From Phaeobacter sp. 11ANDIMAR09 (lineage in GTDB: Bacteria > Pseudomonadota > Alphaproteobacteria > Rhodobacterales > Rhodobacteraceae), in the NCBI RefSeq assembly GCF_001294455.1, contig NZ_LIKT01000011.1, forward strand, positions 1-64,000: DNA of 64,000 nucleotides. The letters run 5' to 3'. Within the stretch, counting starts at the first letter, position 1, and the number at the start of each line of letters is the position of its first letter. Shown piece after piece: positions 18,092 to 26,658 of this stretch. The translations under genes and the position numbers were made by a program. The notes beneath the pieces are model-generated. The model saw nothing but the letters and a program-made list of their open reading frames with translations. It did not search any database and was not told where the DNA came from.

Positions 18092-18989
18092 CGGGTCTTC
18101 CTCTTGTCAGTTCTGTTTGGGGCAGGTTCAGTCCCGCCGCCGGGTGTTCTGGATCCTGTACCAGCTGCGCCTGCCCATCGGCACCGGCAGCCAGCCACAT
18201 CAGATCATCAGCATAGTTTTCGCGCAGCATGGCGCATTGGGCCTCATCAAAGGGACGCCAGCGCCCCTCTCCCTCAGGCAGATCCTGGGCTGCGTTTTCC
18301 AGCAAATGAGCCCGCAAATCTTCCAGCCGCAAGGAGGCGTTCAGACGCACCCGCGCATGGGTTCGCGGCGCCTCGCAGTCGCATAGCTGTTCCAGCTGCG
18401 CTTCAGGGCGCCCGCCGAAGGTTTCAAAGGGCAGCACCTTGACTTCGACCCCCGGCATGGCACAGGCGATGTCAGAAATCACGTCGCGCCAGCTGCGGCT
18501 ACTCTCTGCCAAGTTTTGCAATTGCAGATACGGTGGCACGCGATGACCACGGACAACTGCATAGGTCAGCGCCGAGGTCCAATAGGTCTCGAGGCTGCGA
18601 ATATTCAGCGCCACGGTTGTTACCTGGCCATCAAAGGCCTCGGCGTAGCGCGCCATCCGTTCGCCCACACCGCTGTACAGCGCCCCCAGACGCAGGTTGG
18701 TACGGGTGCTGCCAATGAGGTTTTCGTCGCTGACGATGAGCTGCTTGATGCCCCGTTCGCGGCTTTGGGTCAGGTTCATCCTGATCCGCCCCTGCGCGCG
18801 TTTTGCCAGAGCACGGGAATTACCGACGGCCGGGGTCGGCAGCACGCCATGCAGCAACCCCTTGCGGGTTCGGCGCGGTCCCCAAAATCCGACCCCTTTG
18901 GTTTCCAGCTCTGCCGCATTCTGGCGCAGATATTCCTGAAAAGAGGTGGTGGCACAGCGGTGTGCCCCGAGATGAAGACAGGTTTGCAT
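18054..18989 (-). CDS. sulfotransferase-like P-loop protein of unknown function
   Basis: About 311 residues starting [20 protein letters not shown]. The opening resembles the PAPS-binding loop of sulfotransferases (HxGxHKTGTTSLQ), but K-T-G is replaced by R-C-A, so catalytic activity is doubtful. Downstream features ([10 protein letters not shown], then [14 protein letters not shown]) are shared with uncharacterised Rhodobacteraceae proteins. The 3' end runs 38 bases into mcm, so the two are co-transcribed and probably coupled. ATG 18989 was chosen because the conserved loop starts there; the frame is open to 19055. Confidence 0.65.
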   Translation of the reverse strand: MQTCLHLGAHRCATTSFQEYLRQNAAELETKGVGFWGPRRTRKGLLHGVLPTPAVGNSRALAKRAQGRIRMNLTQSRERGIKQLIVSDENLIGSTRTNLRLGALYSGVGERMARYAEAFDGQVTTVALNIRSLETYWTSALTYAVVRGHRVPPYLQLQNLAESSRSWRDVISDIACAMPGVEVKVLPFETFGGRPEAQLEQLCDCEAPRTHARVRLNASLRLEDLRAHLLENAAQDLPEGEGRWRPFDEAQCAMLRENYADDLMWLAAGADGQAQLVQDPEHPAAGLNLPQTELTRGRPDDKQDRRLAGSG

Positions 18990-19169
18990 CGCATTTCCAA
19001 TTCTTTGGACAGGAGGCACGTTTCGCACCTCTGAAAAGGGAGTCGGCCAGATCATTGCCCACAGACCCTCTCAAAGCGATTAACAGGAGTGTATTTATTT
19101 CGGCGCATCGGGCGATTGCCCATCGCATTTACGCGCCATGCGCATATATTGAGGCCAACAGGAGTGATC

Positions 19170-19616
19170 ATGAAACCATCCCTAGCCGTTGTTTTGTCGA
19201 GTTTTCTTTCGCTTGCCCTTGTGCTTCCAACCCAGGCGGCAGAGCCCGAAGCCTCTGCGCTGTTCCAATCGGGAGAAGAGGCGGATCTGGCCAGCTTTCT
19301 ATGGCACAAGCGCCCGATCGTGGTCTTTGCCGACAGCCCGGAAGATCCCAGATTCAAAGAGCAGATGGCGCGATTGACCAGCGAGGCCGACGCGCTGCTG
19401 GAACGTGATGTCGTGGTGTTGACCGACACCAGGCCCAAACCAGCCTCGGCACTGCGCAAAGAACTGCGTCCGCGGGGCTTCATGCTGGTTTTACTGGGCA
19501 AGGACGGCGGGGTTAAGCTACGTAAACCCCACCCCTGGACGGTGCGCGAACTGTCCCGCAGCATCGACAAATTCCAGGACCGCTTGCAAGAGGTCGAAGA
19601 CCGGCGCGGAGACTGA
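19170..19616 (+). CDS. secreted DUF4174 protein
   Basis: 148 residues. The signal peptide (MKPSLAVVLSSFLSLALVLP) ends at about residue 24. The body has the DUF4174 pattern: FLWHKRPIVVFADSPEDPRF, a VVVLTDT strand, and a terminal LVLLGKDGGVKLRKP block that looks thioredoxin-like but has no CxxC. AGGAG lies 6 bases before ATG. Function unknown; probably periplasmic. Its stop is only 4 bases from the end of the convergent lipoprotein gene, leaving no room for separate terminators. Confidence 0.8.
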   Translation: MKPSLAVVLSSFLSLALVLPTQAAEPEASALFQSGEEADLASFLWHKRPIVVFADSPEDPRFKEQMARLTSEADALLERDVVVLTDTRPKPASALRKELRPRGFMLVLLGKDGGVKLRKPHPWTVRELSRSIDKFQDRLQEVEDRRGD

Positions 19617-19620
19617 CGCC

Positions 19621-20121
19621 TTAGCCGTTGCTGCGCACGTAGATCACCGCCTTGGCCTGCGCGTCCACAATCATGACACCGTGGCCTTCGGGAATAAAGG
19701 CCATGCGCGAGGTCGGGTTCATGATGGCCTGGTGGTAGATGGATTTGACCAACTCGCTCATGCAGTTGACCCCGGCCAGACCAGAGTTGAGCACGCTGAT
19801 CCCATGCGGCAGATCCCGCGACATGATCGACTCGACCAATGCATTGGGGGATTTGTCGCCCACTTTGAAGACCACCGGCTGCCCCTCGGCCAGCATTTTT
19901 AGACCCGTGTCTACCGAGCGTGCAGGCGGCAGCAGCGAAGAAATCCGCGGGTTTTCGGTGTGAAACACCGCCGCGGTGCAGGTGCCGTTGCTTTCGAAGA
20001 AATAGGTGTCGCCCAGCATCACCCATTCGGACAGCTGAACGCGCAGCTCCTCTTCCTTGTCCAGCGCACAGCCGGACAGGAGAAACAGGGTCGAGATCAA
20101 AGTGAGTGCCAGTCGAAACAT
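19621..20121 (-). CDS. predicted lipoprotein of unknown function
   Basis: 166 residues. A lipoprotein signal (MFRLALTLISTLFLLSGC) carries the lipobox LSGC. The mature part has the pattern CTAAVF, a central GLAGVNCMSELVKSIYHQAI segment and ends VIDAQAKAVIYVRSNG-like (MIVDAQAKAVIYV). AGGA precedes ATG. It lies between mcm and pccA on the same strand, but there are 186 bases before it, so it may have its own promoter. No recognised domain. Confidence 0.72.
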   Translation of the reverse strand: MFRLALTLISTLFLLSGCALDKEEELRVQLSEWVMLGDTYFFESNGTCTAAVFHTENPRISSLLPPARSVDTGLKMLAEGQPVVFKVGDKSPNALVESIMSRDLPHGISVLNSGLAGVNCMSELVKSIYHQAIMNPTSRMAFIPEGHGVMIVDAQAKAVIYVRSNG

Positions 20122-20307
20122 GAGCTATCCTGCGCGAAACCAATGGGGTTGGTCTCGCACAGAGATCTGAAGATTTGGTGCACGCGGCATGACTGCGCAG
20201 CACAGAGGCAGGCTCAGAGCACCCCAAGGGGCGCAACTGACAACCCGGTGTCCCGGTCAGAGCCCTGCGCCCTGTCCGAGACAACCGGCTTATGCCTGCC
20301 GCAGTGA

Positions 20308-22359
20308 TCACCCCTCAAATTCCATGATCACTTCGTCAACCGCCAGGCTATCGCCAGCGCTTGCGTTGATCTTGGCAATCACGCCTTTCTTTTCGGCGCG
20401 CAGGATGTTTTCCATCTTCATCGCTTCAACGGAACACAGCGCCTGACCTTCCTGCACCTCGTCGCCGACCTCGACATCGATCTTCACGATCAGGCCCGGC
20501 ATAGGGCACAGCAGCAGTTTGGAGGTATCCGGCGCCACTTTCTCGGGCATCAGCTCAGCCAGCTCGGCCTGTCGCGGCGTGCGCACATGGACCTTGAGGT
20601 CTGCACCGCGGGAGCGAATGCGGAAGCCACCCGAGATCTTGCCAACTTTCAGCACCAGCGGGGTGCCATCTACATCCAAAGTGGCCAGCTGGTTGCCAGG
20701 GGTCCAATCGCTGGCGATCCGCATCTGCGCTCCGTCATCAAAGGTGATGGTCGAGCCCAATTGATCGGCATCAATCGAAACCGCGAAGCTCTGACCCTGC
20801 AGCGAAACAACCCAATCGGTGCCAACGCGGCGCTCGTGATTGTCCATACGGCCCGACACCCGGGTGCGGCGGATTTCGGCAACCCGGTGCATCGCAGCCG
20901 CCGAGGCCGCAACACGGCGCAGCGCCGCTTCGGGAAGATCAACACCGACAAATCCCTCAGGGTATTGCTCTTCGATAAAGGCCGTGGTCATGGCCCCTTC
21001 GATAAAGATCGGATGATCCATCACCGCCGACAGGAAGGGCAGGTTGTGGCCGATACCTTCGACCTCAAAACCGTCCAGCGCGTTGCGCATCGCTTCAATC
21101 GCCTGATCACGGGTTGGCGCCCAGGTGCAGAGCTTGGCAATCATCGGGTCATAATACATCGAGATTTCGCCGCCCTCATAGACGCCGGTATCATTGCGTA
21201 CCGCGATCCCCTCGCCCGCGGGAGCCTCGCCTTGCCATTTGCCGTTGTCCAGCAGTGGACCACCCGACAACTCGGCTGGGGGGCGATAGCGGGTCAGACG
21301 GCCAATCGACGGCAAGAAGCCCCGATAGGGATCTTCGGCATAGAGACGGTTTTCAATCGCCCAGCCGTTCAGCTGAATATCGTCTTGCGAGATGGTCAGC
21401 GGCTCACCGTTTGCCACCCGGATCATTTGCTCGACCAGATCGACGCCCGTGATCAGCTCGGTAACGGGGTGTTCCACCTGCAGCCGGGTGTTCATTTCCA
21501 GGAAGTAGAAATTCTTGTCACCATCAACGATGAATTCCACGGTGCCAGCCGAAGCATAATCCACCGCCTGCGCCAGAGCGACAGCCTGTTCACCCATCGC
21601 TTTACGGGTGGCCTCATCCAGGAAAGGACTCGGCGCCTCTTCGACAACTTTCTGCTGACGACGCTGGATCGAGCATTCGCGCTCGCCCAGGTAAATGCCA
21701 TTGCCGTGGGCGTCGCAAAGCACCTGAATTTCAATGTGACGTGGCTGGGTCACAAATTTCTCGATAAAGATCCGGTCATCGCCAAAGGAATTCGCCGCTT
21801 CGTTTTTGGAAGATTGGAAGCCCTCGCGCGCCTCTTCGTCATTCCAAGCAATCCGCATACCCTTGCCGCCGCCGCCAGCAGAGGCTTTCAGCATGACCGG
21901 ATAGCCGATCTCCTGCGAGATCTTCACCGCTTCATCTGCGTCCTCGATCAGCCCCATGTGGCCAGGCACAGTAGAAACACCGGCTTCCTTGGCGATCTTT
22001 TTAGAGGTAATCTTGTCGCCCATCTTTTCAATGGCGCCCACTGGGGGGCCAACAAAGGCAACGCCTTCAGCCGCGAGGGCCTCGGCAAATTTCGAGTTTT
22101 CCGACAGGAAACCATAGCCGGGATGAACCGCCTGAGCACCAGTGGCCCGGATCGCGTCCATCACCTTGTCGATCACAATATAGGACTGGTTCGCCGGGGG
22201 CGGGCCGATATGAACCGCCTCATCGGCCATTTGCACGTGCAGGGCCTGTTTATCTGCGTCCGAATAGATGGCGACAGTCTTGATGCCCATCTTGCGGGCG
22301 GTCTTGATAACACGGCAGGCGATTTCGCCCCGGTTCGCGATCAGGATCTTTTCAAACAT
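20308..22359 (-). CDS. pccA: propionyl-CoA carboxylase alpha subunit (biotin carboxylase and carrier)
   Basis: 683 residues. ATP-dependent carboxylation of biotin, then transfer to propionyl-CoA by PccB to give methylmalonyl-CoA. Order: biotin carboxylase (MFEKILIANRGEIACRVI; ASAGGGGKGMR glycine loop; FLEMNTRLQVEHPVTE), a BT domain, and a C-terminal biotinyl domain with the modified lysine in EAMKMEN. The BT region separates this subunit from acetyl-CoA carboxylase AccC. ATG 22359 has AAGGGA at 6-7 bases, and the frame is open farther upstream. Confidence 0.97.
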   Translation of the reverse strand: MFEKILIANRGEIACRVIKTARKMGIKTVAIYSDADKQALHVQMADEAVHIGPPPANQSYIVIDKVMDAIRATGAQAVHPGYGFLSENSKFAEALAAEGVAFVGPPVGAIEKMGDKITSKKIAKEAGVSTVPGHMGLIEDADEAVKISQEIGYPVMLKASAGGGGKGMRIAWNDEEAREGFQSSKNEAANSFGDDRIFIEKFVTQPRHIEIQVLCDAHGNGIYLGERECSIQRRQQKVVEEAPSPFLDEATRKAMGEQAVALAQAVDYASAGTVEFIVDGDKNFYFLEMNTRLQVEHPVTELITGVDLVEQMIRVANGEPLTISQDDIQLNGWAIENRLYAEDPYRGFLPSIGRLTRYRPPAELSGGPLLDNGKWQGEAPAGEGIAVRNDTGVYEGGEISMYYDPMIAKLCTWAPTRDQAIEAMRNALDGFEVEGIGHNLPFLSAVMDHPIFIEGAMTTAFIEEQYPEGFVGVDLPEAALRRVAASAAAMHRVAEIRRTRVSGRMDNHERRVGTDWVVSLQGQSFAVSIDADQLGSTITFDDGAQMRIASDWTPGNQLATLDVDGTPLVLKVGKISGGFRIRSRGADLKVHVRTPRQAELAELMPEKVAPDTSKLLLCPMPGLIVKIDVEVGDEVQEGQALCSVEAMKMENILRAEKKGVIAKINASAGDSLAVDEVIMEFEG

Positions 22360-22496
22360 TGGCAGTCCCTTGTTCTTTGGTATGTCGAAACGCAAAACGC
22401 CACAGCTGAGCTCTCGACTCAGCTGTGGCGCCAGCATGGATATCTGTTGTCGCCCGGCGGGGCAGACAGATCAGTGAAACGGGTGCAGTCGTCGCC

Positions 22497-22700
22497 CTAG
22501 CAGCTGCCTGGGTTTTCCTTGCAATAGATGAGATTGGCTGCAGTGCCGACCGCAGCACCGGTGAGCAGATGCCCCCCGAGCAGGGCTGAACCAACCGCCC
22601 CGGCGCCGGCGCCAAAGGCGACCTGCTCCCCGGTGGTGTCGCCACAGGCTGACAGGGCTGTGCACAGCGCCAATGCTGATGAAAAGAAAATGGCCCGCAT
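22497..22700 (-). CDS. small glycine-zipper lipoprotein
   Basis: 67 residues. The lipoprotein signal (MRAIFFSSALALCTALSAC) has the lipobox LSAC, then a Gly/Ala-rich zipper (FGAGAGAVGSALLGGHLLTG) and a Cys-containing end (YCKENPGSC). AAGGAG lies 7 bases before ATG. Such proteins pack against the inner face of the outer membrane. A perfect 7-bp-plus hairpin lies just upstream of the Shine-Dalgarno. Confidence 0.75.
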   Translation of the reverse strand: MRAIFFSSALALCTALSACGDTTGEQVAFGAGAGAVGSALLGGHLLTGAAVGTAANLIYCKENPGSC

Positions 22701-23028
22701 GATGTTACTCCTTCTCGTGGGGAGAGCTGCTCTCCCCTCCAGGAAGCAGTTGGCCCGCATCCAGACAACAGGCAAGTCTTGGCGCCAAGAGAATGAGCAG
22801 CCGCACGCCCAAAGCTGCGCCGGTTTCGGCGGGGTTTCGCCTTGAACTCAGGACAATCAGCGTCACGCGCCTGTTTGAGCGGATTTTGGCCCACGCCCGT
22901 CTGCGCCCTCACGGGGGGCGCCGTCATAGTCTGTGCTGCGCTCGGGGCAAGGTCAGCCAGATGACCAGCGGCAACAGGGGCAAGAGCCCCTTTCCCCCAG
23001 TCAGCTGCAGATTGCCTTGCCCCGACCC
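22701..23028. other. 328-base spacer with a hairpin next to the lipoprotein start, no gene seen
   Basis: No open frame here has both a ribosome site and protein-like composition. GGGGAGA and TCTCCCC form a hairpin at 22719-22737, ending about 18 bases before the 67-residue lipoprotein ATG in the mRNA sense. It lies just 5' of that gene's Shine-Dalgarno. Confidence 0.5.
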
Positions 23029-23385
23029 TCACAGAACCTTCCCCTCAAATGCATCCGGGAAGGAGCGCTGTGCCAGCTCAACATCAAGAACCAAAAGCGC
23101 CTCGTATGAGGCCGGATCAAAGGGATCTTCTGCAGGCAAAACCTCGCGACCAAACAACCAGCTCAATCGGCCAGCGTCCAGATTGCCACGTTCAAAGGGT
23201 TGATCGCCAAAGTGCTGCAACAGGGCCTGCATAAAAGCGGCATCCGCACGGCGGTCCGCCGGTTTGCGGTCGCGAAACCGCTCACGTCTGGTCAGTGCAG
23301 TCACCCCTTTGGGGTTGGGGCGGCGAACGATAAATTGGAAATCGGTTCCCGGCAGACGGCCAGGGAAGCCTCGGTGCTTTAGCAT
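23029..23385 (-). CDS. conserved hypothetical protein, 118 residues
   Basis: Starts MLKHRGFPGRLPGTDFQFIV after GGAGG at 7 bases. Basic N-terminus, then an acidic helical C-terminal half (FGDQPFERGNLDAGRLSWLFG and SYEALLVLDVELAQRSFPDA). No signal peptide or membrane segment. I do not recognise a family. The protein-like composition, good ribosome site and tight placement 3' of the 46-residue lipoprotein gene on the same strand support it as real. Confidence 0.7.
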   Translation of the reverse strand: MLKHRGFPGRLPGTDFQFIVRRPNPKGVTALTRRERFRDRKPADRRADAAFMQALLQHFGDQPFERGNLDAGRLSWLFGREVLPAEDPFDPASYEALLVLDVELAQRSFPDAFEGKVL

Positions 23386-23454
23386 GATGGTGCCTCCGAT
23401 CCGGCACCCCGAGGGACGGCTGGGGCCGGCCACAGGGCCGGACCCCATGTGTCG

Positions 23455-23595
23455 TTACTTGTATTTGCCGGTGTAGACAGGCTCGGCCGAGATGGGCTCG
23501 GGCTCGACCACAACGAACTCTTCTTCGCGGTTGCCACAGGCGGCAACCAGCGCCAGCAGACCTGCCAGCGTGACAAACTTGATGCTCTTGGACAT
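23455..23595 (-). CDS. 46-residue lipoprotein
   Basis: A very short gene starting MSKSIKFVTLAGLLALVAAC with the lipobox VAAC. The mature tail of 27 residues is acidic (NREEEFVVVEPEPISAEP) and ends YTGKYK. CAGGAGACAGAA places a strong Shine-Dalgarno 7 bases before ATG. A 9-bp perfect inverted repeat lies 70 bases upstream. Small entericidin-like lipoproteins are common, but the function of this one is unknown. Confidence 0.78.
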   Translation of the reverse strand: MSKSIKFVTLAGLLALVAACGNREEEFVVVEPEPISAEPVYTGKYK

Positions 23596-23664
23596 TTCTG
23601 TCTCCTGAATGTGTTTCTGAGACCGCCAGAACATTCTGCCCCGTCCAGCCTCAACCTCAATTTA

Positions 23665-23686
23665 CGAATGATTTTGCAATCATTCG
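23665..23686. promoter_or_regulatory. perfect 9-bp inverted repeat, candidate operator
   Basis: CGAATGATT and AATCATTCG surround TTGC. It lies 70 bases upstream of the 46-residue lipoprotein ATG and 124 bases beyond the DUF6497 stop. Being AT-rich with no T run, it looks more like a protein-binding site than a terminator. Confidence 0.5.
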
Positions 23687-23809
23687 CGCCAAGGATAGCC
23701 CGGTTGCGGGCTGAATCACATCGAAAACGACCCCAGGTGGAGCGCTGTGGCTGCAAAGCCGCAAAACACTGCCGATGAGAAGAACCTGCCGCAAGATATT
23801 GTAGAGGCA

Positions 23810-24379
23810 TCAAAAAGCCTCCCAAATACAGCGGCCACCCTCTGGGCGATAGGCCTCAAAGAACTGGGTTGCCTCTGGGTCCGGGGTGCCAAATTCCACC
23901 GGACGGTCGGAAAAAGAGATCACAACCATGCGCGGCGCTAACTCATGCTGGCGCAGATAATCCAAGGCCAGCGAGTCACACAGGTGCTCCATATCCGCAG
24001 CACTGCGGGCAAAATCCATGCCCTCCGAACCACCGTCTGCCCCCGTTCCCGGACGCGAGATGCCCGGCGCAACAAAGCGAAAACGCGCCCATAGCGCTCC
24101 GGGGCTGTCATCCATCAACACCTCAGACAGCAGCACCTGCTGCCCCGAGGGCACCGTCACCGGAACAAAGGCTCCCGCCAAATCCGCTCCGTCAGCCCAG
24201 ACGGCTTCGCCCACCAGAAACCCGCAAGCCGCGGCGGCATATAACGCGCTCTTCACTCCAGGGGAAAACCAATCAACCAATCCGCAACCCCGCCCCCCAA
24301 TGACTTGGGCTCCTCCGGGCGGGGTTGCTGGCGCTGCGCAAGTGGCGCGCGCTGTCTGGTGTTGGTTGGAGCGGATCAT
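23810..24379 (-). CDS. DUF6497-type protein with N-terminal membrane anchor or signal
   Basis: 189 residues. After a basic start a hydrophobic stretch (VKSALYAAAACGFLVGEAVW) acts as signal or anchor. The body then shows VTVPSGQQVLLSEVLMD, ARFRFVAPGISR, DMEHLCDSLALDYL and the end DPEATQFFEAYRPEGGRCIW. This matches a Rhodobacteraceae family often mislabelled acetolactate synthase and now DUF6497; no thiamine-enzyme motif is present. Its ATG overlaps the stop of the upstream gene (ATGA), so they form an operon. Confidence 0.72.
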   Translation of the reverse strand: MIRSNQHQTARATCAAPATPPGGAQVIGGRGCGLVDWFSPGVKSALYAAAACGFLVGEAVWADGADLAGAFVPVTVPSGQQVLLSEVLMDDSPGALWARFRFVAPGISRPGTGADGGSEGMDFARSAADMEHLCDSLALDYLRQHELAPRMVVISFSDRPVEFGTPDPEATQFFEAYRPEGGRCIWEAF

Positions 24380-24798
24380 TGTCCAGTCTCAGCCTCTTTG
24401 TCAAACCCTGATACAGAATTGTGCGAAATTACTTCTGATTGCATTCTCAGAGATCCCTTCGCGCTCAGGCGGGCGTGGCGCAGCCAACGCCTGCGCTTTT
24501 CCCCATCCTCCAGCACGGCCCGGATTTCGCTGGCCAGATTTCCCGGCACCCGCCCGGCAACACGCCCCCCTGCAGTGACTCGCAACGCTTCGCCATGCAC
24601 TTCGACTGTCACCACCGGTGAAAAGCCACGCACCCGTTGCACCGCGCGCCAGATATCCTGCCGGACCTGCTGCGCCAGCCGCAACGGATCCGCCAGCGGC
24701 AGGGCACTACTGACAGCCACATCAAAACGCGGCGGCAGCTGACGTGCGACAGTTAAAGCCCCCCTGCCCTGCAGGATATGCCAATTGCCCCGCTTCAT
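24376..24798 (-). CDS. conserved hypothetical protein, 140 residues
   Basis: Starts MKRGNWHILQGRGALTVARQ. The middle contains FDVAVSSALPLADPLRLAQQ and VRQDIWRAVQRVRGFSPVV, followed by VEVHGEALRVTAGGRV. It is Arg-rich and probably soluble. No known domain is recognised. It overlaps the DUF6497 gene by 4 bases (ATGA) and lies just upstream of it in one transcript. The frame is open to 24828; MKRG was chosen as the first in-frame ATG close to the conserved-looking part. Confidence 0.62.
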   Translation of the reverse strand: MKRGNWHILQGRGALTVARQLPPRFDVAVSSALPLADPLRLAQQVRQDIWRAVQRVRGFSPVVTVEVHGEALRVTAGGRVAGRVPGNLASEIRAVLEDGEKRRRWLRHARLSAKGSLRMQSEVISHNSVSGFDKEAETGQ

Positions 24799-24890
24799 AC
24801 CGCACCATTCTGCGTCTGCCTGGCCCACGGAGCCGAGAAGCCCGTGAAAACCAGACCCTTCCAGAGCTCAGTCATGACCCAGCGCCTTCC

Positions 24891-24942
24891 TTTTCATCTT
24901 TCCACAAATATTCTCGGGGGTGCGGGGGCAGACAGCCCCCGC
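24891..24942 (-). repeat. dispersed hairpin repeat, copy 1 (3' of pccB)
   Basis: On the minus strand: GCGGGGGC, TGTCT, GCCCCCGC, then ACCCCCGAGAATATTTGTGG and AAAGATGAAAA. It begins 12 bases beyond the pccB stop codon. It belongs to the family also seen at 46597, 55271, 62764 and 62837. Confidence 0.7.
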
Positions 24943-24954
24943 CGCAACAGTGGC

Positions 24955-26487
24955 TTACAGCGGTATGTTGTCGTGTTTTTTCCAAGGGTTCTTCAGCGAC
25001 TTACCACGCAATGAGGCAAAGGCACGGCTGACCCGGCGGCGAGTGGATTTGGGCTGGATGACCTCATCAATAAAGCCGCGCTCTGCCGCCACAAAGGGAT
25101 TGGCAAAACGGTCTTCATAGTCGGCCGTGTGGGCCGCGATCTTGTCGGCATCCCCCAGATCGGCGCGGTGGATGATCTCTGTCGCGCCCTTGGCGCCCAT
25201 CACCGCGATTTCCGCTGTGGGCCAGGCATAGTTGAAATCACCGCGCAGGTGTTTGGAGGCCATCACGTCATAGGCGCCACCATAGGCTTTACGGGTGATC
25301 ACGGTCACCTTTGGCACCGTGGCTTCGCCATAGGCAAAGAGCAGCTTGGCCCCGTGCTTGATCACGCCGCCATATTCCTGAGATGTCCCTGGCAGGAAAC
25401 CGGGCACATCGACCAGGGTCAGGATCGGGATTTCAAAACAGTCGCAGAACCGCACAAAGCGCGCCGCCTTGCGTGAACTATCGATGTCCAAACAGCCCGC
25501 CAGAACCATCGGCTGGTTGGCCACAACACCCACGGTCTGCCCCTCAAGTCGGATAAAGCCGGTGATGATGTTCTTGGCGTAGTCTTCCTGGATCTCGTAG
25601 AAATCACCCTCATCCGCCACTTTGGTGATCAGCTCTTTCATATCGTAGGGCGAGTTGGGGTTCGCCGGGATCAAGGTGTCCAGACTGTCCTCAATGCGGC
25701 CAGGCTCATCAAAGAAGGGGCGCACGGGTGGCTTTTCGCGGTTATTGAGCGGCAGGAAGTCCACCAGACGGCGCACTTCTGCCAAGGCCTCAACATCGTT
25801 TTCAAAGGCAGCATCAGCCACCGAGGATTTCTTGGTATGGGTGGAGGCGCCGCCCAGCTCCTCGGCGGTGACCACCTCATTGGTGACGGTCTTGACCACA
25901 TCGGGACCTGTCACAAACATGTAGGAGGTGTCTTTTACCATAAAGATGAAATCGGTCATTGCGGGCGAATAAACCGCGCCACCGGCGCAGGGCCCCATGA
26001 TCACCGAGATCTGCGGCACGACGCCGCTGGCCATGATATTGCGCTGAAACACCTCGGCATAGCCCGCCAGTGAGTCGACACCCTCTTGAATACGCGCCCC
26101 GCCAGAATCGTTCAGACCGATGATTGGCGCGCCGTTCTGAATGGCCATATCCTGGATCTTGCAGATCTTTTGCGCATGGGTTGCCGAGAGCGAGCCACCA
26201 AAGACAGTAAAATCCTGGCTGAACAGATAGACCATACGGCCATTGATCGTGCCCCAGCCGGTGATCACACCGTCGCCCGCAGGCTTTTGTTCTTCCATGC
26301 CAAAATCGGTACAGCGATGCGACACGAACATGTCGAACTCTTCAAAACTGCCCTCATCCAGCAGCAACTCGATGCGCTCGCGTGCGGTCAGCTTGCCCCG
26401 CTTGTGTTGCGCATCGATGCGACGCTGACCGCCGCCCAGTCGCGCGGCATTGCGACGGTCTTCCAGTTCGGACAGAATATCTTTCAT
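24955..26487 (-). CDS. pccB: propionyl-CoA carboxylase beta subunit (carboxyltransferase)
   Basis: 510 residues. Transfers the carboxyl group from biotin to propionyl-CoA, making methylmalonyl-CoA. Both crotonase-fold halves are present: [20 protein letters not shown] and [13 protein letters not shown] in the N-terminal half, and [19 protein letters not shown] and [11 protein letters not shown] in the C-terminal half. It opens [20 protein letters not shown], as usual in Rhodobacterales. GGGGAT is about 7 bases before ATG 26487. TTTGCAAA sites 74-92 bases upstream fit control by PccR. The gene is divergent from an RTX protease gene rather than directly from pccR. Confidence 0.97.
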   Translation of the reverse strand: MKDILSELEDRRNAARLGGGQRRIDAQHKRGKLTARERIELLLDEGSFEEFDMFVSHRCTDFGMEEQKPAGDGVITGWGTINGRMVYLFSQDFTVFGGSLSATHAQKICKIQDMAIQNGAPIIGLNDSGGARIQEGVDSLAGYAEVFQRNIMASGVVPQISVIMGPCAGGAVYSPAMTDFIFMVKDTSYMFVTGPDVVKTVTNEVVTAEELGGASTHTKKSSVADAAFENDVEALAEVRRLVDFLPLNNREKPPVRPFFDEPGRIEDSLDTLIPANPNSPYDMKELITKVADEGDFYEIQEDYAKNIITGFIRLEGQTVGVVANQPMVLAGCLDIDSSRKAARFVRFCDCFEIPILTLVDVPGFLPGTSQEYGGVIKHGAKLLFAYGEATVPKVTVITRKAYGGAYDVMASKHLRGDFNYAWPTAEIAVMGAKGATEIIHRADLGDADKIAAHTADYEDRFANPFVAAERGFIDEVIQPKSTRRRVSRAFASLRGKSLKNPWKKHDNIPL

Positions 26488-26552
26488 GGCTCGGATCCCC
26501 ATATAGAATTTGCGACAGACTATAGCCCAAACAAGCCAGACCAAAGGTAAAA

Positions 26553-26579
26553 TTGGCAAATTTGCAAACCTTTTGCATA
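26553..26579. promoter_or_regulatory. PccR operator candidate upstream of pccB
   Basis: TTGGCAAA (26553-26560) abuts TTTGCAAA (26561-26568), followed after CCT by TTTGCATA (26572-26579). TTTGCAAA pairs are the published binding motif of PccR/ScfR regulators in Rhodobacter sphaeroides (TTTGCAAA, four bases, TTTGCAAA). It lies 66-92 bases before the pccB ATG. The spacing here (0 and 3) differs from the canonical 4. Confidence 0.75.
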
Positions 26580-26658
26580 CGACTGGTGAAAACTTGAATA
26601 ATTGCTAACTTTTCTCATTGTTTCCAGAATAGATCCAATCCAACATATTTTCGCCGCA

